A program made the position numbers and the translations under genes. The notes beneath the pieces were generated by a model. It saw only the letters and a program-made list of their open reading frames with translations. It made no database searches and was not told the DNA's origin. Shown one piece after another: positions 17,978 through 27,112 of a DNA stretch of 44,516 bases (position 1 is its first letter; the number at the start of each line of letters is the position of its first letter). This stretch comes from an uncultured Alphaproteobacteria bacterium. GTDB taxonomy: Bacteria; Pseudomonadota; Alphaproteobacteria; Rhodobacterales; Rhodobacteraceae. The DNA lies in assembly GCA_902580265.1 (NCBI GenBank), contig CACHJY010000010.1:1-44516 (forward strand). The letters run 5' to 3'.

Positions 17978-18403
17978 ATGAATAATAAGATAATTGTTGC
18001 GGTTCAAAAAAATGATTTTGATCTAAATTCCGAAATGGAAACACTGAAGTCGAAGACTAAACTAGCTGGAGCCGTTGTTTTCTTTGTTGGAAAGGTTAGA
18101 GACCTTGAAGACGATAATTTGCAATATCTAGAAATTGAATCTTTTGAGGAGCTTGCAAAAAGTCAAATAAAGGAGATCTGCGATGACGCTGCCAATAAAT
18201 GGAATTTAGAGTACATTTTGGTAAAACATCGATTTGGAAGACTAAGTTTAAACGATAACATTGTCCTCGTAGTTACGGCTTCCAAGAATCGTAAGAATGC
18301 ATATGAAGCCTCTAAGTTTATAATGGAATATCTTAAAAGCAATGTACCATTTTGGAAAAAAGAAGTTGCAGACACCACGCAAAAGTGGGTAGAAAATTCT
18401 TAG
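17978..18403 (+). CDS. moaE: Molybdopterin synthase large subunit MoaE
   Basis: Catalytic subunit of molybdopterin synthase, 141 residues. Family stretches are GAVVFFVGKVRD, the LEIESFEELA region, KHRFGRLSLND and the C-terminal FWKKEVADT, where the two lysines hold substrate and MoaD thiocarboxylate. Last gene of uvrC-pgsA-moaD-moaE. A weak inverted repeat with a T6 and A6 arm (about 18402-18425) lies between it and convergent ubiA and might end both transcripts. Confidence 0.95.
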   Translation: MNNKIIVAVQKNDFDLNSEMETLKSKTKLAGAVVFFVGKVRDLEDDNLQYLEIESFEELAKSQIKEICDDAANKWNLEYILVKHRFGRLSLNDNIVLVVTASKNRKNAYEASKFIMEYLKSNVPFWKKEVADTTQKWVENS

Positions 18404-18415
18404 CTTTTTTATCAG

Positions 18416-19372
18416 CTAAAAAAGTTTAGTTAAAGTAGCTAAAATCATAAAACCTGTAAGTATTAGCCCAGCTGTTCTATTTGACTTGAAAGTATCAAGA
18501 CACTCTTTAGGGTTTCTGGTATCCAATTTTGATAGTTGGAAGGTCAAATGGAGGGAGAAGAAAAAAATACCAGAAATTAGAATATAAATTTGAACAAAAT
18601 CTCCATCTGATAAGGAATAAAAAACAGATCCAGCTAACATGATTATAATAGCAATAAATATTGATAGGTACTTTGGCTTCTCTGCAAATAAGATACCGGT
18701 AGATTTTATACCCACTTCCTTATCATCTTCTATATCCTGAAATGAATAAATTGTGTCGTAAAATATCGTCCATGCTATTGCAGAGACATATAACCCAATA
18801 CAGAAGAAATCTATTTTGCCACTATTAGCTGCATAAGCCAGCAATATGCCCCAGTTGAAAGAAATGCCTAGAAAAAACTGTGGCCAGTATGTGAATCTTT
18901 TTGTGAACGGATATATGACAACGGTGATCAGGGATAGAAAACCTAAAATTATTGCTAATCTGTTAAAGGTCATCAATATCCCTAACGCTAGACTACACTG
19001 CATTACAAGCCATAGAAATGCCTGATATTTTGAAACATGGCCCGCAGGGATGGGTCTGTTTTTTGTCCGTAATACCTTTGCATCAAGTTTTGCGTCTGTA
19101 ATGTCGTTCCAAGTACACCCGGCACCTCTCATAAGAAGTCCACCCATAAAACAAGCGATCAATATATATAGGGAGTTACTACTCAAAAGCATAGGATCAA
19201 CATTAGTTGATAAAAAAACACCCCACCAGCAAGGAATTATCAGCAACCATGATCCGATGGGCCTATCTAACCGACTTAACTTAAAATAGGGACGAAGCCC
19301 CCGAGGAATATATAAATCCACCCAATTATTTGACTCTGCGTCAATTAACTTGTCGTTAAAAAATTTATGCAT
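18416..19372 (-). CDS. ubiA: 4-hydroxybenzoate polyprenyltransferase
   Basis: Membrane prenyltransferase of ubiquinone synthesis, 318 residues, about eight or nine helices. Both aspartate-rich diphosphate sites are intact: NDITDAKLDAKVLRTKNRP and YDTIYSFQDIEDDKEVG. The N-terminal stretch RPYFKLSRLDRPIGSWLL is typical of UbiA. The start lies only 28 bases from that of rsmE on the other strand, so the two promoters must overlap each other or the coding ends. Confidence 0.96.
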   Translation of the reverse strand: MHKFFNDKLIDAESNNWVDLYIPRGLRPYFKLSRLDRPIGSWLLIIPCWWGVFLSTNVDPMLLSSNSLYILIACFMGGLLMRGAGCTWNDITDAKLDAKVLRTKNRPIPAGHVSKYQAFLWLVMQCSLALGILMTFNRLAIILGFLSLITVVIYPFTKRFTYWPQFFLGISFNWGILLAYAANSGKIDFFCIGLYVSAIAWTIFYDTIYSFQDIEDDKEVGIKSTGILFAEKPKYLSIFIAIIIMLAGSVFYSLSDGDFVQIYILISGIFFFSLHLTFQLSKLDTRNPKECLDTFKSNRTAGLILTGFMILATLTKLF

Positions 19373-19400
19373 TTAAGACCATTTATGATAATTAAGCTAC

Positions 19401-20150
19401 ATGAACAACAATATTAGTATAAGGCTATTCTGTGAAGCCACTTTAAGAGTTGGTGAAAAAATTGATTTAGATAACGAACAAACCAATTATTTGAAGAATG
19501 TCATGCGTCGTACCATTAATGACAAAATTTTTGTTTTTGATAATAATACAGGCGAATATTTAGCGGAGATAGTTAGCATCGAAAAACGTTCTATGGTTAT
19601 CCAAATTTTAGAAAAAACCAAACCTCTAGATTTGCCAGGGGATATTTGGTTGATATTTTGTCCGCTAAAAAAAACAAGAACAGACTTCTTAATAGAAAAA
19701 AGCACTGAGCTGGGTTTAAGAAAATTTTTACCAACATTCAGTAACAATACCCAAACTAAAAAAGTCTCACTTAATCGTTGTAAAAAAAATATAATTGAGG
19801 CTGTGGAGCAGTGTGGAGGAACTTTTGTGCCAGAAATATTGCCTATAGATTCCTTAGCAAAAGTGATTGAAGAACTGCCTAAAGACAGAAAATTAATATT
19901 TTGCGACGAAACATTAAAGAATAATAATATCAATGAATGTTTATTGTTGGAACGGCCCAAAAAAGTTGCCCTATTAGTTGGACCTGAGGGAGGGTTTAGT
20001 CACTCGGAACGAAATTTATTGAGGACAAAAAAAAATATACTTCCGGTATCGTTAGGTAATAGAATACTGAGAGCAGAAACAGCAGCAGTTGCAGCCTTAA
20101 CAATGTGGCACGGTATTGTTGGCGACTGGCACAAAAAAGTGGATCATTAA
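19401..20150 (+). CDS. rsmE: 16S rRNA (uracil1498-N3)-methyltransferase
   Basis: RsmE methylates N3 of U1498 in the decoding region. 249 residues of the SPOUT fold, with the C-terminal knot LLVGPEGGFSHSE followed by SLGNRILRAETAAVAAL, which is diagnostic. An N-terminal PUA-like domain (RLFCEATLRVG) comes first. GATAAT at 19387-19392 could be a -10 box and would leave almost no leader. gshA starts 4 bases after its stop. Confidence 0.96.
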   Translation: MNNNISIRLFCEATLRVGEKIDLDNEQTNYLKNVMRRTINDKIFVFDNNTGEYLAEIVSIEKRSMVIQILEKTKPLDLPGDIWLIFCPLKKTRTDFLIEKSTELGLRKFLPTFSNNTQTKKVSLNRCKKNIIEAVEQCGGTFVPEILPIDSLAKVIEELPKDRKLIFCDETLKNNNINECLLLERPKKVALLVGPEGGFSHSERNLLRTKKNILPVSLGNRILRAETAAVAALTMWHGIVGDWHKKVDH

Positions 20151-20154
20151 AATT

Positions 20155-21531
20155 ATGACAGCTGAGGAGGGCACAGATTTTTTGGATCGAGATCGATTAC
20201 GAAGTTATTTTGAGAACGGGTGTAAACCAAGTTCGGAATGGGGGATAGGATCGGAGTATGAAAATTTTCTCGTAGCTTTAGACTCAAGGACACCTGTAGG
20301 CTACGAGGGTCCCAAGTCTATTTCAAAAATTTTTGATTTGTTAATAAATAAGTTGGAATGGGTCCCGGTATTTGAAAAATCAAATATTGTTGGTCTTGAA
20401 AAGGGTAAAGCTAATATAAGTTTGGAGCCTGGTGGACAATTTGAGCTGTCGGGTGCTATTAAAAAAACTGTGCATGAGGTTGAGAAGGAGATGACATCAT
20501 TCATCCATGACATGAAAGTTGTCTGTGAGGAACTAGGGCTTGGATTATTTTCAATGGGCGCAACGCCATTTTGGAAAAGGAACGAGATGCCCGTCATGCC
20601 AAAAAGCCGATACAAAAAAATAATGATGCCATACATGAAAAAAGTTGGAACTCGAGGTTTAGACATGATGCTGAGAACTTGTACAATACAAGTAAACCTT
20701 GATTACTCCTCCGAAGCGGATATGGCAAAAAAACTTAGAGTTGCCGCCTGTATACAACCACTTGTTACCGCGTTATTCGCTTCTTCCCCAATTTTTGAAG
20801 GTAATAACACTATGTATCAGAGCTGGAGAGCACAGGTATGGAAGGATACAGATAAAGATAGAACAGGTATTCCAAAATTTATTTTTGATGATGAGCTGAG
20901 TTTTGATAGTTGGATTGAATATGCTTTGGATGTACCCATGTATTTCATAAAGAGAAACAGGGATTATGTGAATCTGTCAGGCGAGTCTTTTCGAGATTTT
21001 ATGAAAGGTGAGCTAAAATCTGTGCCAAATCAGAGAGCTACTTATTCGGACTGGATAGATCATCTGACAACAATTTTCACTGATGTTCGTTTAAAAAATT
21101 TTATTGAAATGAGAGGTGCAGATGGGGGACCAAGAAAAAATGTGACGGCTTTAGCCGCTTTTTGGGTTGGGCTTCTTTATGATAGCAGTTCACTAGAAAA
21201 TATTTTTAATTTAATTAAACCTTTTAGCTGGCAGTCAGTAAATAAATTGAATAACGATGTTTGCAAAATGGGCATGAACGCAACTATTAATGGTAAAACT
21301 CTATGGATATTGGGTGAAGAAATTCTAGATATAGCACAGAATGGCTTACGAAATAGAGTTTTAGCTCACGGTGGGAAAGATGAAGGTTCCTTTCTACAAC
21401 CATTAATAGAAAGGATCTCTAATAAAAGAACTCTTGCAAGTGAATTAGCAAATAAATTTGAAATCAAATGGAAGAACGATTTTTCTAAATTCTACGATGA
21501 TTTTAATTTTTATCACGGCCTTCGAAACTAA
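20155..21531 (+). CDS. gshA: Glutamate--cysteine ligase, plant/alphaproteobacterial type
   Basis: First enzyme of glutathione synthesis. 458 residues from ATG 20155, the usual length for the class found in plants and alphaproteobacteria (COG3572). The stretches WGIGSEYENFL near the N-terminus, LEPGGQFELSGA, RTCTIQVNLDYSSEADM and IEMRGADGG are family blocks around the ATP and glutamate sites. An earlier in-frame ATG/TTG inside rsmE would add foreign residues, so it was not used. Its 3' end overlaps the convergent plsY by 29 bases. Confidence 0.95.
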   Translation: MTAEEGTDFLDRDRLRSYFENGCKPSSEWGIGSEYENFLVALDSRTPVGYEGPKSISKIFDLLINKLEWVPVFEKSNIVGLEKGKANISLEPGGQFELSGAIKKTVHEVEKEMTSFIHDMKVVCEELGLGLFSMGATPFWKRNEMPVMPKSRYKKIMMPYMKKVGTRGLDMMLRTCTIQVNLDYSSEADMAKKLRVAACIQPLVTALFASSPIFEGNNTMYQSWRAQVWKDTDKDRTGIPKFIFDDELSFDSWIEYALDVPMYFIKRNRDYVNLSGESFRDFMKGELKSVPNQRATYSDWIDHLTTIFTDVRLKNFIEMRGADGGPRKNVTALAAFWVGLLYDSSSLENIFNLIKPFSWQSVNKLNNDVCKMGMNATINGKTLWILGEEILDIAQNGLRNRVLAHGGKDEGSFLQPLIERISNKRTLASELANKFEIKWKNDFSKFYDDFNFYHGLRN

Positions 21532-22093
21532 ATTCTTCTTTTTTTAACAGACGCTTAATATTTGCCGAGTGCTTTAATAATATAAAGACACTTAAAATAA
21601 GGATAGAGGCCTTAACCAATATATTGTCACAAAATAAAAACAAGAAAAAGTTTGATAATACGATAGCAGATATTCCTGCTACTGAAGACTTTCTGGTAAA
21701 ATAAAATACCGTTATCCATGCAAACAAAGTCAGGCCACCAACAAGAGTACTATACGATAGTATAGCTCCTAAAAAAGTTGCCACTCCTTTTCCACCTTTA
21801 AATAGCAGATAAACGGGGAAAATATGTCCAAATACAACTGACAAGATAGCCAAGTAAATAAGATCATTATCAATATATGATGAAATAAAAACCGCAAAAA
21901 ATCCTTTGAACATATCAAAGAACAGTGTAAAAGCTGCTGCTTTTTTGTTGCCACTTCGAAGAACATTAGTAGCTCCGATATTTTTTGATCCAAAGGTTCG
22001 AGGGTCTTCAATCTTGAAAAAAAACTTTCCCACCAAACCAAAGGGTATTGATCCTATAAGATAAGCTACCAAAACAATAAGAAGAACTGTCAT
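21503..22093 (-). CDS. plsY: Acyl-phosphate:glycerol-3-phosphate acyltransferase
   Basis: Inner-membrane enzyme that puts the first acyl chain on glycerol-3-phosphate. 196 residues with five predicted helices and the three PlsY loops: LIGSIPFGL...GSKNIGATNVLRSG, GHIFPVYLLFKGGKGVAT and the final VFILLKHSANIKRLL. It starts 7 bases after the pyrC-like gene, giving the run pyrB-pyrC-plsY seen in many alphaproteobacteria. Confidence 0.95.
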   Translation of the reverse strand: MTVLLIVLVAYLIGSIPFGLVGKFFFKIEDPRTFGSKNIGATNVLRSGNKKAAAFTLFFDMFKGFFAVFISSYIDNDLIYLAILSVVFGHIFPVYLLFKGGKGVATFLGAILSYSTLVGGLTLFAWITVFYFTRKSSVAGISAIVLSNFFLFLFCDNILVKASILILSVFILLKHSANIKRLLKKEEFSFEGRDKN

Positions 22094-22100
22094 TATGCAA

Positions 22101-23384
22101 TCATACTTTAAACGAATTATTTGTAAAAATAATTTCGCCTTTTACCATTGTTAATAAGTTCTCTCCTTGTAAATTAAACCCATCAAAAGGTGTATTTTGT
22201 GATTTCGACTGAAATTGAAATCGATCAATCTTCACAGGTTTATCTGGATCAAAAATGATGATGTCGGCTGGTTGACCTATTTCCAGAGAACCCAAATTCT
22301 TTTTAATTATGTTTGCTGGATTAAAAGCCAATAACCTAAAAAGTTCATTAAGACTCAATACCTTATTGTGATATAGCGAAAGAGATGCTGACAACAGTGT
22401 TTCTAGGCCTACGGCGCCTGGCGCTGCCTCCTCAAAAGGGAGTCTCTTACTCTCCTCATCCTGCGGTGTATGCATTGAGGAGATATTATCAATCAGTCCT
22501 TCGCGGATTGCTTCTGTTAATGCCTCTCTGTCACTATTACTTCGTAGAGGTGGTTTTAATTTGAAGAAGGTTCTATAATTTCCTATATCAAGTTCATTGA
22601 ACAAAAGATGGTGGATAGAAGTTCCAGCAGTTATCTGGTTGTTGGTTGCTTTTGCTTTTCTGAGGACGTCTAAGCCGATTTTTGTTGTAATTTGGTCTGC
22701 GTGATACCGTATATTTAAATTACTTACCAGAGCGGTGTCGCGCTCCATTCCAATCTTTTCTGCCTTATCGGGGCCAGATGAAATTCCTTTAATTGATGCA
22801 AAAACTCCATTGGTAGCAGAGGTATTTTTAGTTAAAAAATGGTCTTGAGGGTGCCCGATAATAAGCGTATCGAAATCAGAGGCATACTTTAAAACCTGGT
22901 AAAAAATTTTTGTATCGGGAATCGAATTGAAGCCATCAGTCAATGCAACAGCACCACCATCATGCAGGAACCCAATTTCGGTCATTTTTTTTCCATTATT
23001 TTTTTTTGTTAGCGATGCGGTAGGAAATATTCTTACTGCGCTAACCGCCTTACCTCTATTTTTGAAAAACTCTAAAAGCTCTGGGGTATCGATCGATGGT
23101 TTGGTGTCTGGGCGGGTGACTAAACTTGTTACACCCCCGGCTGCTGCCGCATTGCTAGCAGATCTGAAACTTTCTTTATGTTTTTCTCCAGGCTCACAAA
23201 TTTTAACCCCAATATCAATGATCCCAGGCGCTAAACACATTCCCTTGCAATCAATTACCTTACCTTTAATTCCCCCATCTCTTTTTTCTATTAGACCATC
23301 ATTTATGGTCAAAGCTTCTGATGTTTCAATTTCTGCTTTAGGATCAATTACTCTTGCATTTATAAATGTGATTTGCTTTCCCAT
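22101..23384 (-). CDS. pyrC: Dihydroorotase-like protein, probably non-catalytic (PyrC/PyrX type)
   Basis: An amidohydrolase-fold protein of 427 residues with the dihydroorotase landmarks CLAPGIIDIG, AAAAGGVTSLVTRPDT, and SSMHTPQDEESKRLPFEEAAPGAVGLET. The zinc-binding HxH that normally follows the first block is missing: the sequence reads D57-I-G-V-K61. Alphaproteobacterial pyrC genes next to pyrB are often of this degenerate kind and, like Pseudomonas PyrX, may serve to assemble aspartate transcarbamoylase rather than catalyse. A working dihydroorotase would then be encoded elsewhere. AGGA sits inside the pyrB end, 6-7 bases before ATG, so it is coupled to pyrB. Confidence 0.88.
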   Translation of the reverse strand: MGKQITFINARVIDPKAEIETSEALTINDGLIEKRDGGIKGKVIDCKGMCLAPGIIDIGVKICEPGEKHKESFRSASNAAAAGGVTSLVTRPDTKPSIDTPELLEFFKNRGKAVSAVRIFPTASLTKKNNGKKMTEIGFLHDGGAVALTDGFNSIPDTKIFYQVLKYASDFDTLIIGHPQDHFLTKNTSATNGVFASIKGISSGPDKAEKIGMERDTALVSNLNIRYHADQITTKIGLDVLRKAKATNNQITAGTSIHHLLFNELDIGNYRTFFKLKPPLRSNSDREALTEAIREGLIDNISSMHTPQDEESKRLPFEEAAPGAVGLETLLSASLSLYHNKVLSLNELFRLLAFNPANIIKKNLGSLEIGQPADIIIFDPDKPVKIDRFQFQSKSQNTPFDGFNLQGENLLTMVKGEIIFTNNSFKV

Positions 23385-23385
23385 A

Positions 23386-24318
23386 TTATCCTTTCCTGTC
23401 GACTAGTAGGTGAAGTACGGCCATTCTCAAGGCAACACCTATTTCTACTTGTTCTTGGATTACACTTCTATTTAAGTCATCAGCAATAATGCCATCTATT
23501 TCAACTCCTCTATTCATCGGACCAGGGTGCATAACAATTGCATCACTTTTAGCTAGCGAAAGTTTCTGATTATCAAGACCAAAGCGATTGAAATACTCGC
23601 GCCTTGATGGAATAAATCCAACCTTCATACGTTCTTTTTGTAATCTGAGCATCATGATGACATCAGCTCCTCTAACACCATCTTCCATGCGATTATATGT
23701 TTCTAGGCCCATTTCTTTAAAATAGGATGGCAATAAATTGCCAGGACCGATAAGCCGGACTTGATTGTTAAACTTAGATAAAAGAGCTATATTTGATCTA
23801 GCTACACGGCTATGACTTATGTCACCACAAATAGCAATTATTAAACCTTCTTTTTTTTTCTTTCTATGCCGTATAGTCAAAAAATCAAGTAATGCTTGGG
23901 TCGGGTGTTCATGACTGCCATCTCCAGCATTAAGAACTGAGCAATTTACCTTCTCTGATAAGAGATTGGCTGCCCCCGCAGAAGAATGCCTTACCACTAA
24001 TAAATCAGGTCTCATAGCATTGAGAGTTAAAGCGGTATCAATAAGGGTCTCTCCTTTTTGGATAGAGCTAGTTGCAATTCGTATATCTTGAACTATGCCA
24101 CCTAACTTTTTCCCAGCCAACTCAAAGCTAGCAAGGGTCCTGGTTGAGTTTTCAAAAAAGACATTTATTTGCGTAAAAGAGTCCAAACGATATTTTTGCT
24201 CAACTTCATTCTTATTTAATTGAAGGTAATATTCAGCAAGAGAAAATATCTCTTCTATGTCATTTCTGCTCAGATCATCTATTTGAATTATATGCTTTGC
24301 TTGCAAAAATGTTCTCAC
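23386..24318 (-). CDS. pyrB: Aspartate carbamoyltransferase catalytic subunit
   Basis: Joins carbamoyl phosphate and aspartate in pyrimidine synthesis. 310 residues with carbamoyl-phosphate site FFENSTRT (54-61), [16 protein letters not shown] (138-146) and the aspartate-binding MLRLQKER and [11 protein letters not shown]. No regulatory subunit gene (pyrI) is nearby, which agrees with the ATCase-dihydroorotase complexes known for this gene arrangement. First gene of the pyrB-pyrC-plsY run; the 76-bp gap upstream to the UDG-like gene must hold its promoter. Confidence 0.97.
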   Translation of the reverse strand: MRTFLQAKHIIQIDDLSRNDIEEIFSLAEYYLQLNKNEVEQKYRLDSFTQINVFFENSTRTLASFELAGKKLGGIVQDIRIATSSIQKGETLIDTALTLNAMRPDLLVVRHSSAGAANLLSEKVNCSVLNAGDGSHEHPTQALLDFLTIRHRKKKKEGLIIAICGDISHSRVARSNIALLSKFNNQVRLIGPGNLLPSYFKEMGLETYNRMEDGVRGADVIMMLRLQKERMKVGFIPSRREYFNRFGLDNQKLSLAKSDAIVMHPGPMNRGVEIDGIIADDLNRSVIQEQVEIGVALRMAVLHLLVDRKG

Positions 24319-24394
24319 TTAACAATAAAATGATTAGGTATAGGTTTAAGTACCAGATAAAATTTGGAAAACAATAATAAATTTTTAAAGCGAA

Positions 24395-25168
24395 ATGAGA
24401 AATGATTTTGAACAGCTTTTATGGTTATACTCAATGGGAGTTGAGCACGTCGCAGCCAGGCAGCCAACGAATTATTCCGAGGTTCAGATCGTAAAGAAAA
24501 TAAACGAATCGGCTGATCAAGATATTTCTGAGTTGAAGAAGACCGAAGAAATTAGAGGAAGTGAAAGTGAAAAATTAAAATATGAAGATTTTAAAAAAGA
24601 GATTAATGAAATTAATAATATAAACTCTTTAGATGAATACTGGCGCAACATCTTAATAAATAACTTTAACATCAAGAAATTTTGGGGACTTAATGAACTA
24701 ATGCAGTCAAAAAAAGTGAATATCTTGGTTATTCATGAACCGCCTAGTAGGAGTGATTTTGATCGATATTCCTTTCTTGATGGGAAAAAAAGAAATTTAG
24801 TCAATAATATTATATTTAGTATTTTATCTGGCGAGCGTGAAAAAGAAGTGGGAAATATTTTTGCTCCGATACTACCAATTCCTTTACACACTGTGTCCGA
24901 TTTTACGAATCTCCAATCTTTTCATATATTGTATTTAGTAAGTTTAATTCGTATAGCAAAACCCTCACTCGTTCTTTTAGCAGGAGATAAAGCAATCTCT
25001 TTCATAACTTCCAAAATAGAAGCAGATGATCAGGAAATATTAAGAGAAAATCATTTTTTTTCAATTCCTGAACTCGAATACATGATGAGTGTTCCAGAGG
25101 TAAAAAAAACTGTATGGGAAGAATGGAAACAAAAAAGAAGGACTATTAATAATGACTTCTTCATATAA
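24395..25168 (+). CDS. Uracil-DNA glycosylase-superfamily-like protein, divergent
   Basis: 257 residues. An acidic, charged linker spans about 30-95. After it comes a compact alpha/beta core: NILVIHEPPSRSDFDRYSF, then KRNLVNNIIFSI, FAPILPIPLHT and IAKPSLVLLAGDKAISFI. This is the order of strands and loops of family 4/5 uracil-DNA glycosylases (which read GEAPG...D..G.PF, then RPP..N and LLLLG), but several active-site residues differ and no cysteines for an Fe-S cluster are seen. So it may have lost activity or act on something else. It overlaps moaB by 17 bases, an association I recall from Rhodobacterales. Confidence 0.62.
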   Translation: MRNDFEQLLWLYSMGVEHVAARQPTNYSEVQIVKKINESADQDISELKKTEEIRGSESEKLKYEDFKKEINEINNINSLDEYWRNILINNFNIKKFWGLNELMQSKKVNILVIHEPPSRSDFDRYSFLDGKKRNLVNNIIFSILSGEREKEVGNIFAPILPIPLHTVSDFTNLQSFHILYLVSLIRIAKPSLVLLAGDKAISFITSKIEADDQEILRENHFFSIPELEYMMSVPEVKKTVWEEWKQKRRTINNDFFI

Positions 25169-25700
25169 TAAGTCTCGAGAATTTAAACCCATAAATATAG
25201 CCATACTTACCGTTTCAGATACAAGAACAAGCAAAACGGACAAATCCGGCGAATTTTTATCCAATGCTATAGTAGATGCAGGACATAATTTGATTCATAA
25301 GCTTATTGTTAAAGATGAAATCATTGACATAAAAAATGTTTTAGAGTCATGGAGCATGAGTTCTGATATTGATGTGATTATAAGCACCGGTGGGACAGGG
25401 CTGACCAAAAGAGATGTATCTGTAGAGGCCCACTCTCAAGTGTATGAAAAGGAGATAACAGCGTTTTCATCTATGTTTGCAGCAATTTCGATGACAAAAA
25501 TTGGAACATCGGCATTGCAAAGCCGAGCATGTGCGGGAGTGAGAAACGGCACCTATTTATTTGCTTTACCAGGATCGCCGTCAGCTTGTCGAGATGCGTG
25601 GGAAAATTTGCTGAAACCGCAATTTGACTATAGACATTTACCTTGTAACTTTGTAGAGATAATGCCCCGTCTGGTAAAAGACACCGAGGATAGAAGTTAA
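25152..25700 (+). CDS. moaB: Molybdenum cofactor biosynthesis protein MoaB
   Basis: 182 residues of the MoaB/MogA fold, which adenylates molybdopterin. Motifs are IAILTVSDTRTSKTDKSGE, the substrate loop IISTGGTGLTKRD and the late LFALPGSPSACRDAW. The start lies within the UDG-like gene's last codons, so they are co-translated. moaD and moaE are 7 kb away in another operon, and moaA and moaC are not in this window. Confidence 0.95.
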   Translation: MTSSYNKSREFKPINIAILTVSDTRTSKTDKSGEFLSNAIVDAGHNLIHKLIVKDEIIDIKNVLESWSMSSDIDVIISTGGTGLTKRDVSVEAHSQVYEKEITAFSSMFAAISMTKIGTSALQSRACAGVRNGTYLFALPGSPSACRDAWENLLKPQFDYRHLPCNFVEIMPRLVKDTEDRS

Positions 25701-25807
25701 GTGTTAACTCCAACAAGAATGAATGTGTTTTTTAGATCAGCGTCGATATGTAGATTTAGATGAAATAAATCTTTCGTCCACATATGATAAGGATTGAAGT
25801 AGGACAA

Positions 25808-27112
25808 ATGAATTTTTTTAAAAGAGCATCAATATTTTTTGTACTTTTTGGGTTAATACTAATATTTATTGGGTATACAGTGACCTCTTTTACTTCGTCC
25901 TCTGAAAAAGATCGTCGGTATTCTAATAAGAGAAAAGGGGCTGAGAGAGAATATACGGTTTTCACGGACCAAATAAAAAGAACCGAAGAGACACCAGTTA
26001 TATATGCCTACGGAGAGGTGAAAAGCTGGCGGACTTTAGAGATAAGAGCTCCAGTCATAGGAAAAATATCTGAAGTAGCTGAGATCTTTAGAGATGGATC
26101 AGTGGTGTTTGAAGGTGATTTTTTGTTTTCCATTGAAGATAAAGAATATAAGGATAGCCTCACAATAGCTAAAACTGATCTACGAGACGCTGAAAGCGAT
26201 CTAGTAAATGCCAAAAAAATTTTTGAACTGTCAAAATTAGATCTGGAAGCAGCTGAGAAAGAAAAAGCTATTCGGTTGGCTTCATTTGAAAGGCAGAAGA
26301 AACTAAAATCCAGTGGAGTTATTTCTGAAGCTATATTTGAACAGGCATCGTTATCTGTTATGAATGCAGAAAAATCGCTTATTACAAAAAAGAATTCTCT
26401 TGTTCAAGCAGAGAATAAAATTTTTAAGGCTGAGGTACTGTTAGAAAGAAAGAAGGTTGCTTACGATTTGGCAAAAAGACAACTGGCGGACACTAAATTT
26501 TTTGCCCCTTTTACAGGAGTATTAGATCAAGTAAACGCAGTTACCGGACGCCTGATTTCATCCAATGAGCGTTTGGGTACAATACTTGACCCTAAAGCTT
26601 TGGAAGTAGTATTTCCGCTATCTGATATTCAATATTCTAGGATTACTGACCAGGAAGGAAATTTTATCAAGCTTAAGGTTGAGTATTCGTCAGGAAGATC
26701 AGAAAAAGATAATGTTCATTTTGGTATTATAGAAAGAGTTGGTGGCCAGGTTAATACGGGTAATACCGGAAGACAAGTATTTGCAAATATTTCCGCAGCG
26801 AAAGGAATATCTCTGAAACCGGGAGATTTTGTAAAGGTGAAGGTATTTGAGCCGAAGTTAAAGGGCATAGCCAAACTGCCGCTCGGTTCTTTGGGTTCAA
26901 ACAACACGGTCCTACTGGTTAATGATGATCTTAGACTGGAAAAAATAAAGATTGATGTGGTCAGATTTCAAGAAAACCATATTTTGGTAAGAAATGTGCC
27001 ATTTGATAGAAAGTTTGTAACCAAATGGTCCCCACAATTAGACACCGGTGTAAAGGTAAAAGTGATAGATAGGTCTAAAGGCAACAAGGGGGTGAAACCT
27101 GCAAAAAAATGA
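25808..27112 (+). CDS. RND efflux periplasmic adaptor (membrane fusion protein)
   Basis: A HlyD/AcrA-family adaptor of 434 residues. A single N-terminal membrane anchor (about 6-24) is followed by a lipoyl-like half (EIRAPVIGKISEVAEIFRDG), a long heptad-rich alpha-hairpin at roughly 125-235, the returning lipoyl half (FFAPFTGVLDQVNAVTGRLI) and a beta-barrel. I chose ATG 25808 because AGGA lies immediately upstream, whereas an ATG at 25784 adds eight residues with no ribosome site. There is no lipobox. The gene is followed by a small ORF and then the pump, and the Shine-Dalgarno of that ORF is written inside this gene's last codons. Confidence 0.92.
   Translation: MNFFKRASIFFVLFGLILIFIGYTVTSFTSSSEKDRRYSNKRKGAEREYTVFTDQIKRTEETPVIYAYGEVKSWRTLEIRAPVIGKISEVAEIFRDGSVVFEGDFLFSIEDKEYKDSLTIAKTDLRDAESDLVNAKKIFELSKLDLEAAEKEKAIRLASFERQKKLKSSGVISEAIFEQASLSVMNAEKSLITKKNSLVQAENKIFKAEVLLERKKVAYDLAKRQLADTKFFAPFTGVLDQVNAVTGRLISSNERLGTILDPKALEVVFPLSDIQYSRITDQEGNFIKLKVEYSSGRSEKDNVHFGIIERVGGQVNTGNTGRQVFANISAAKGISLKPGDFVKVKVFEPKLKGIAKLPLGSLGSNNTVLLVNDDLRLEKIKIDVVRFQENHILVRNVPFDRKFVTKWSPQLDTGVKVKVIDRSKGNKGVKPAKK
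27086..27095 (+). promoter_or_regulatory. Strong Shine-Dalgarno for the small ORF at 27099
   Basis: AAGGGGGTGA differs from the ideal anti-16S complement at one base. From its G run to the CTG at 27099 there are 6 bases, an optimal gap. The nearest ATG (27109) is too far and opens only a three-codon frame, so this site points to the CTG. Confidence 0.55.

Noticed and set aside
18400..18428. Intrinsic terminator between moaE and ubiA
   Set aside because: The stem is almost all A/T with poor geometry, so I only mention it under moaE.
21503..21531. 29-base 3' overlap of gshA and plsY as a possible antisense regulator
   Set aside because: Convergent overlaps are expected in compact genomes and both proteins are full length; nothing points to regulation.
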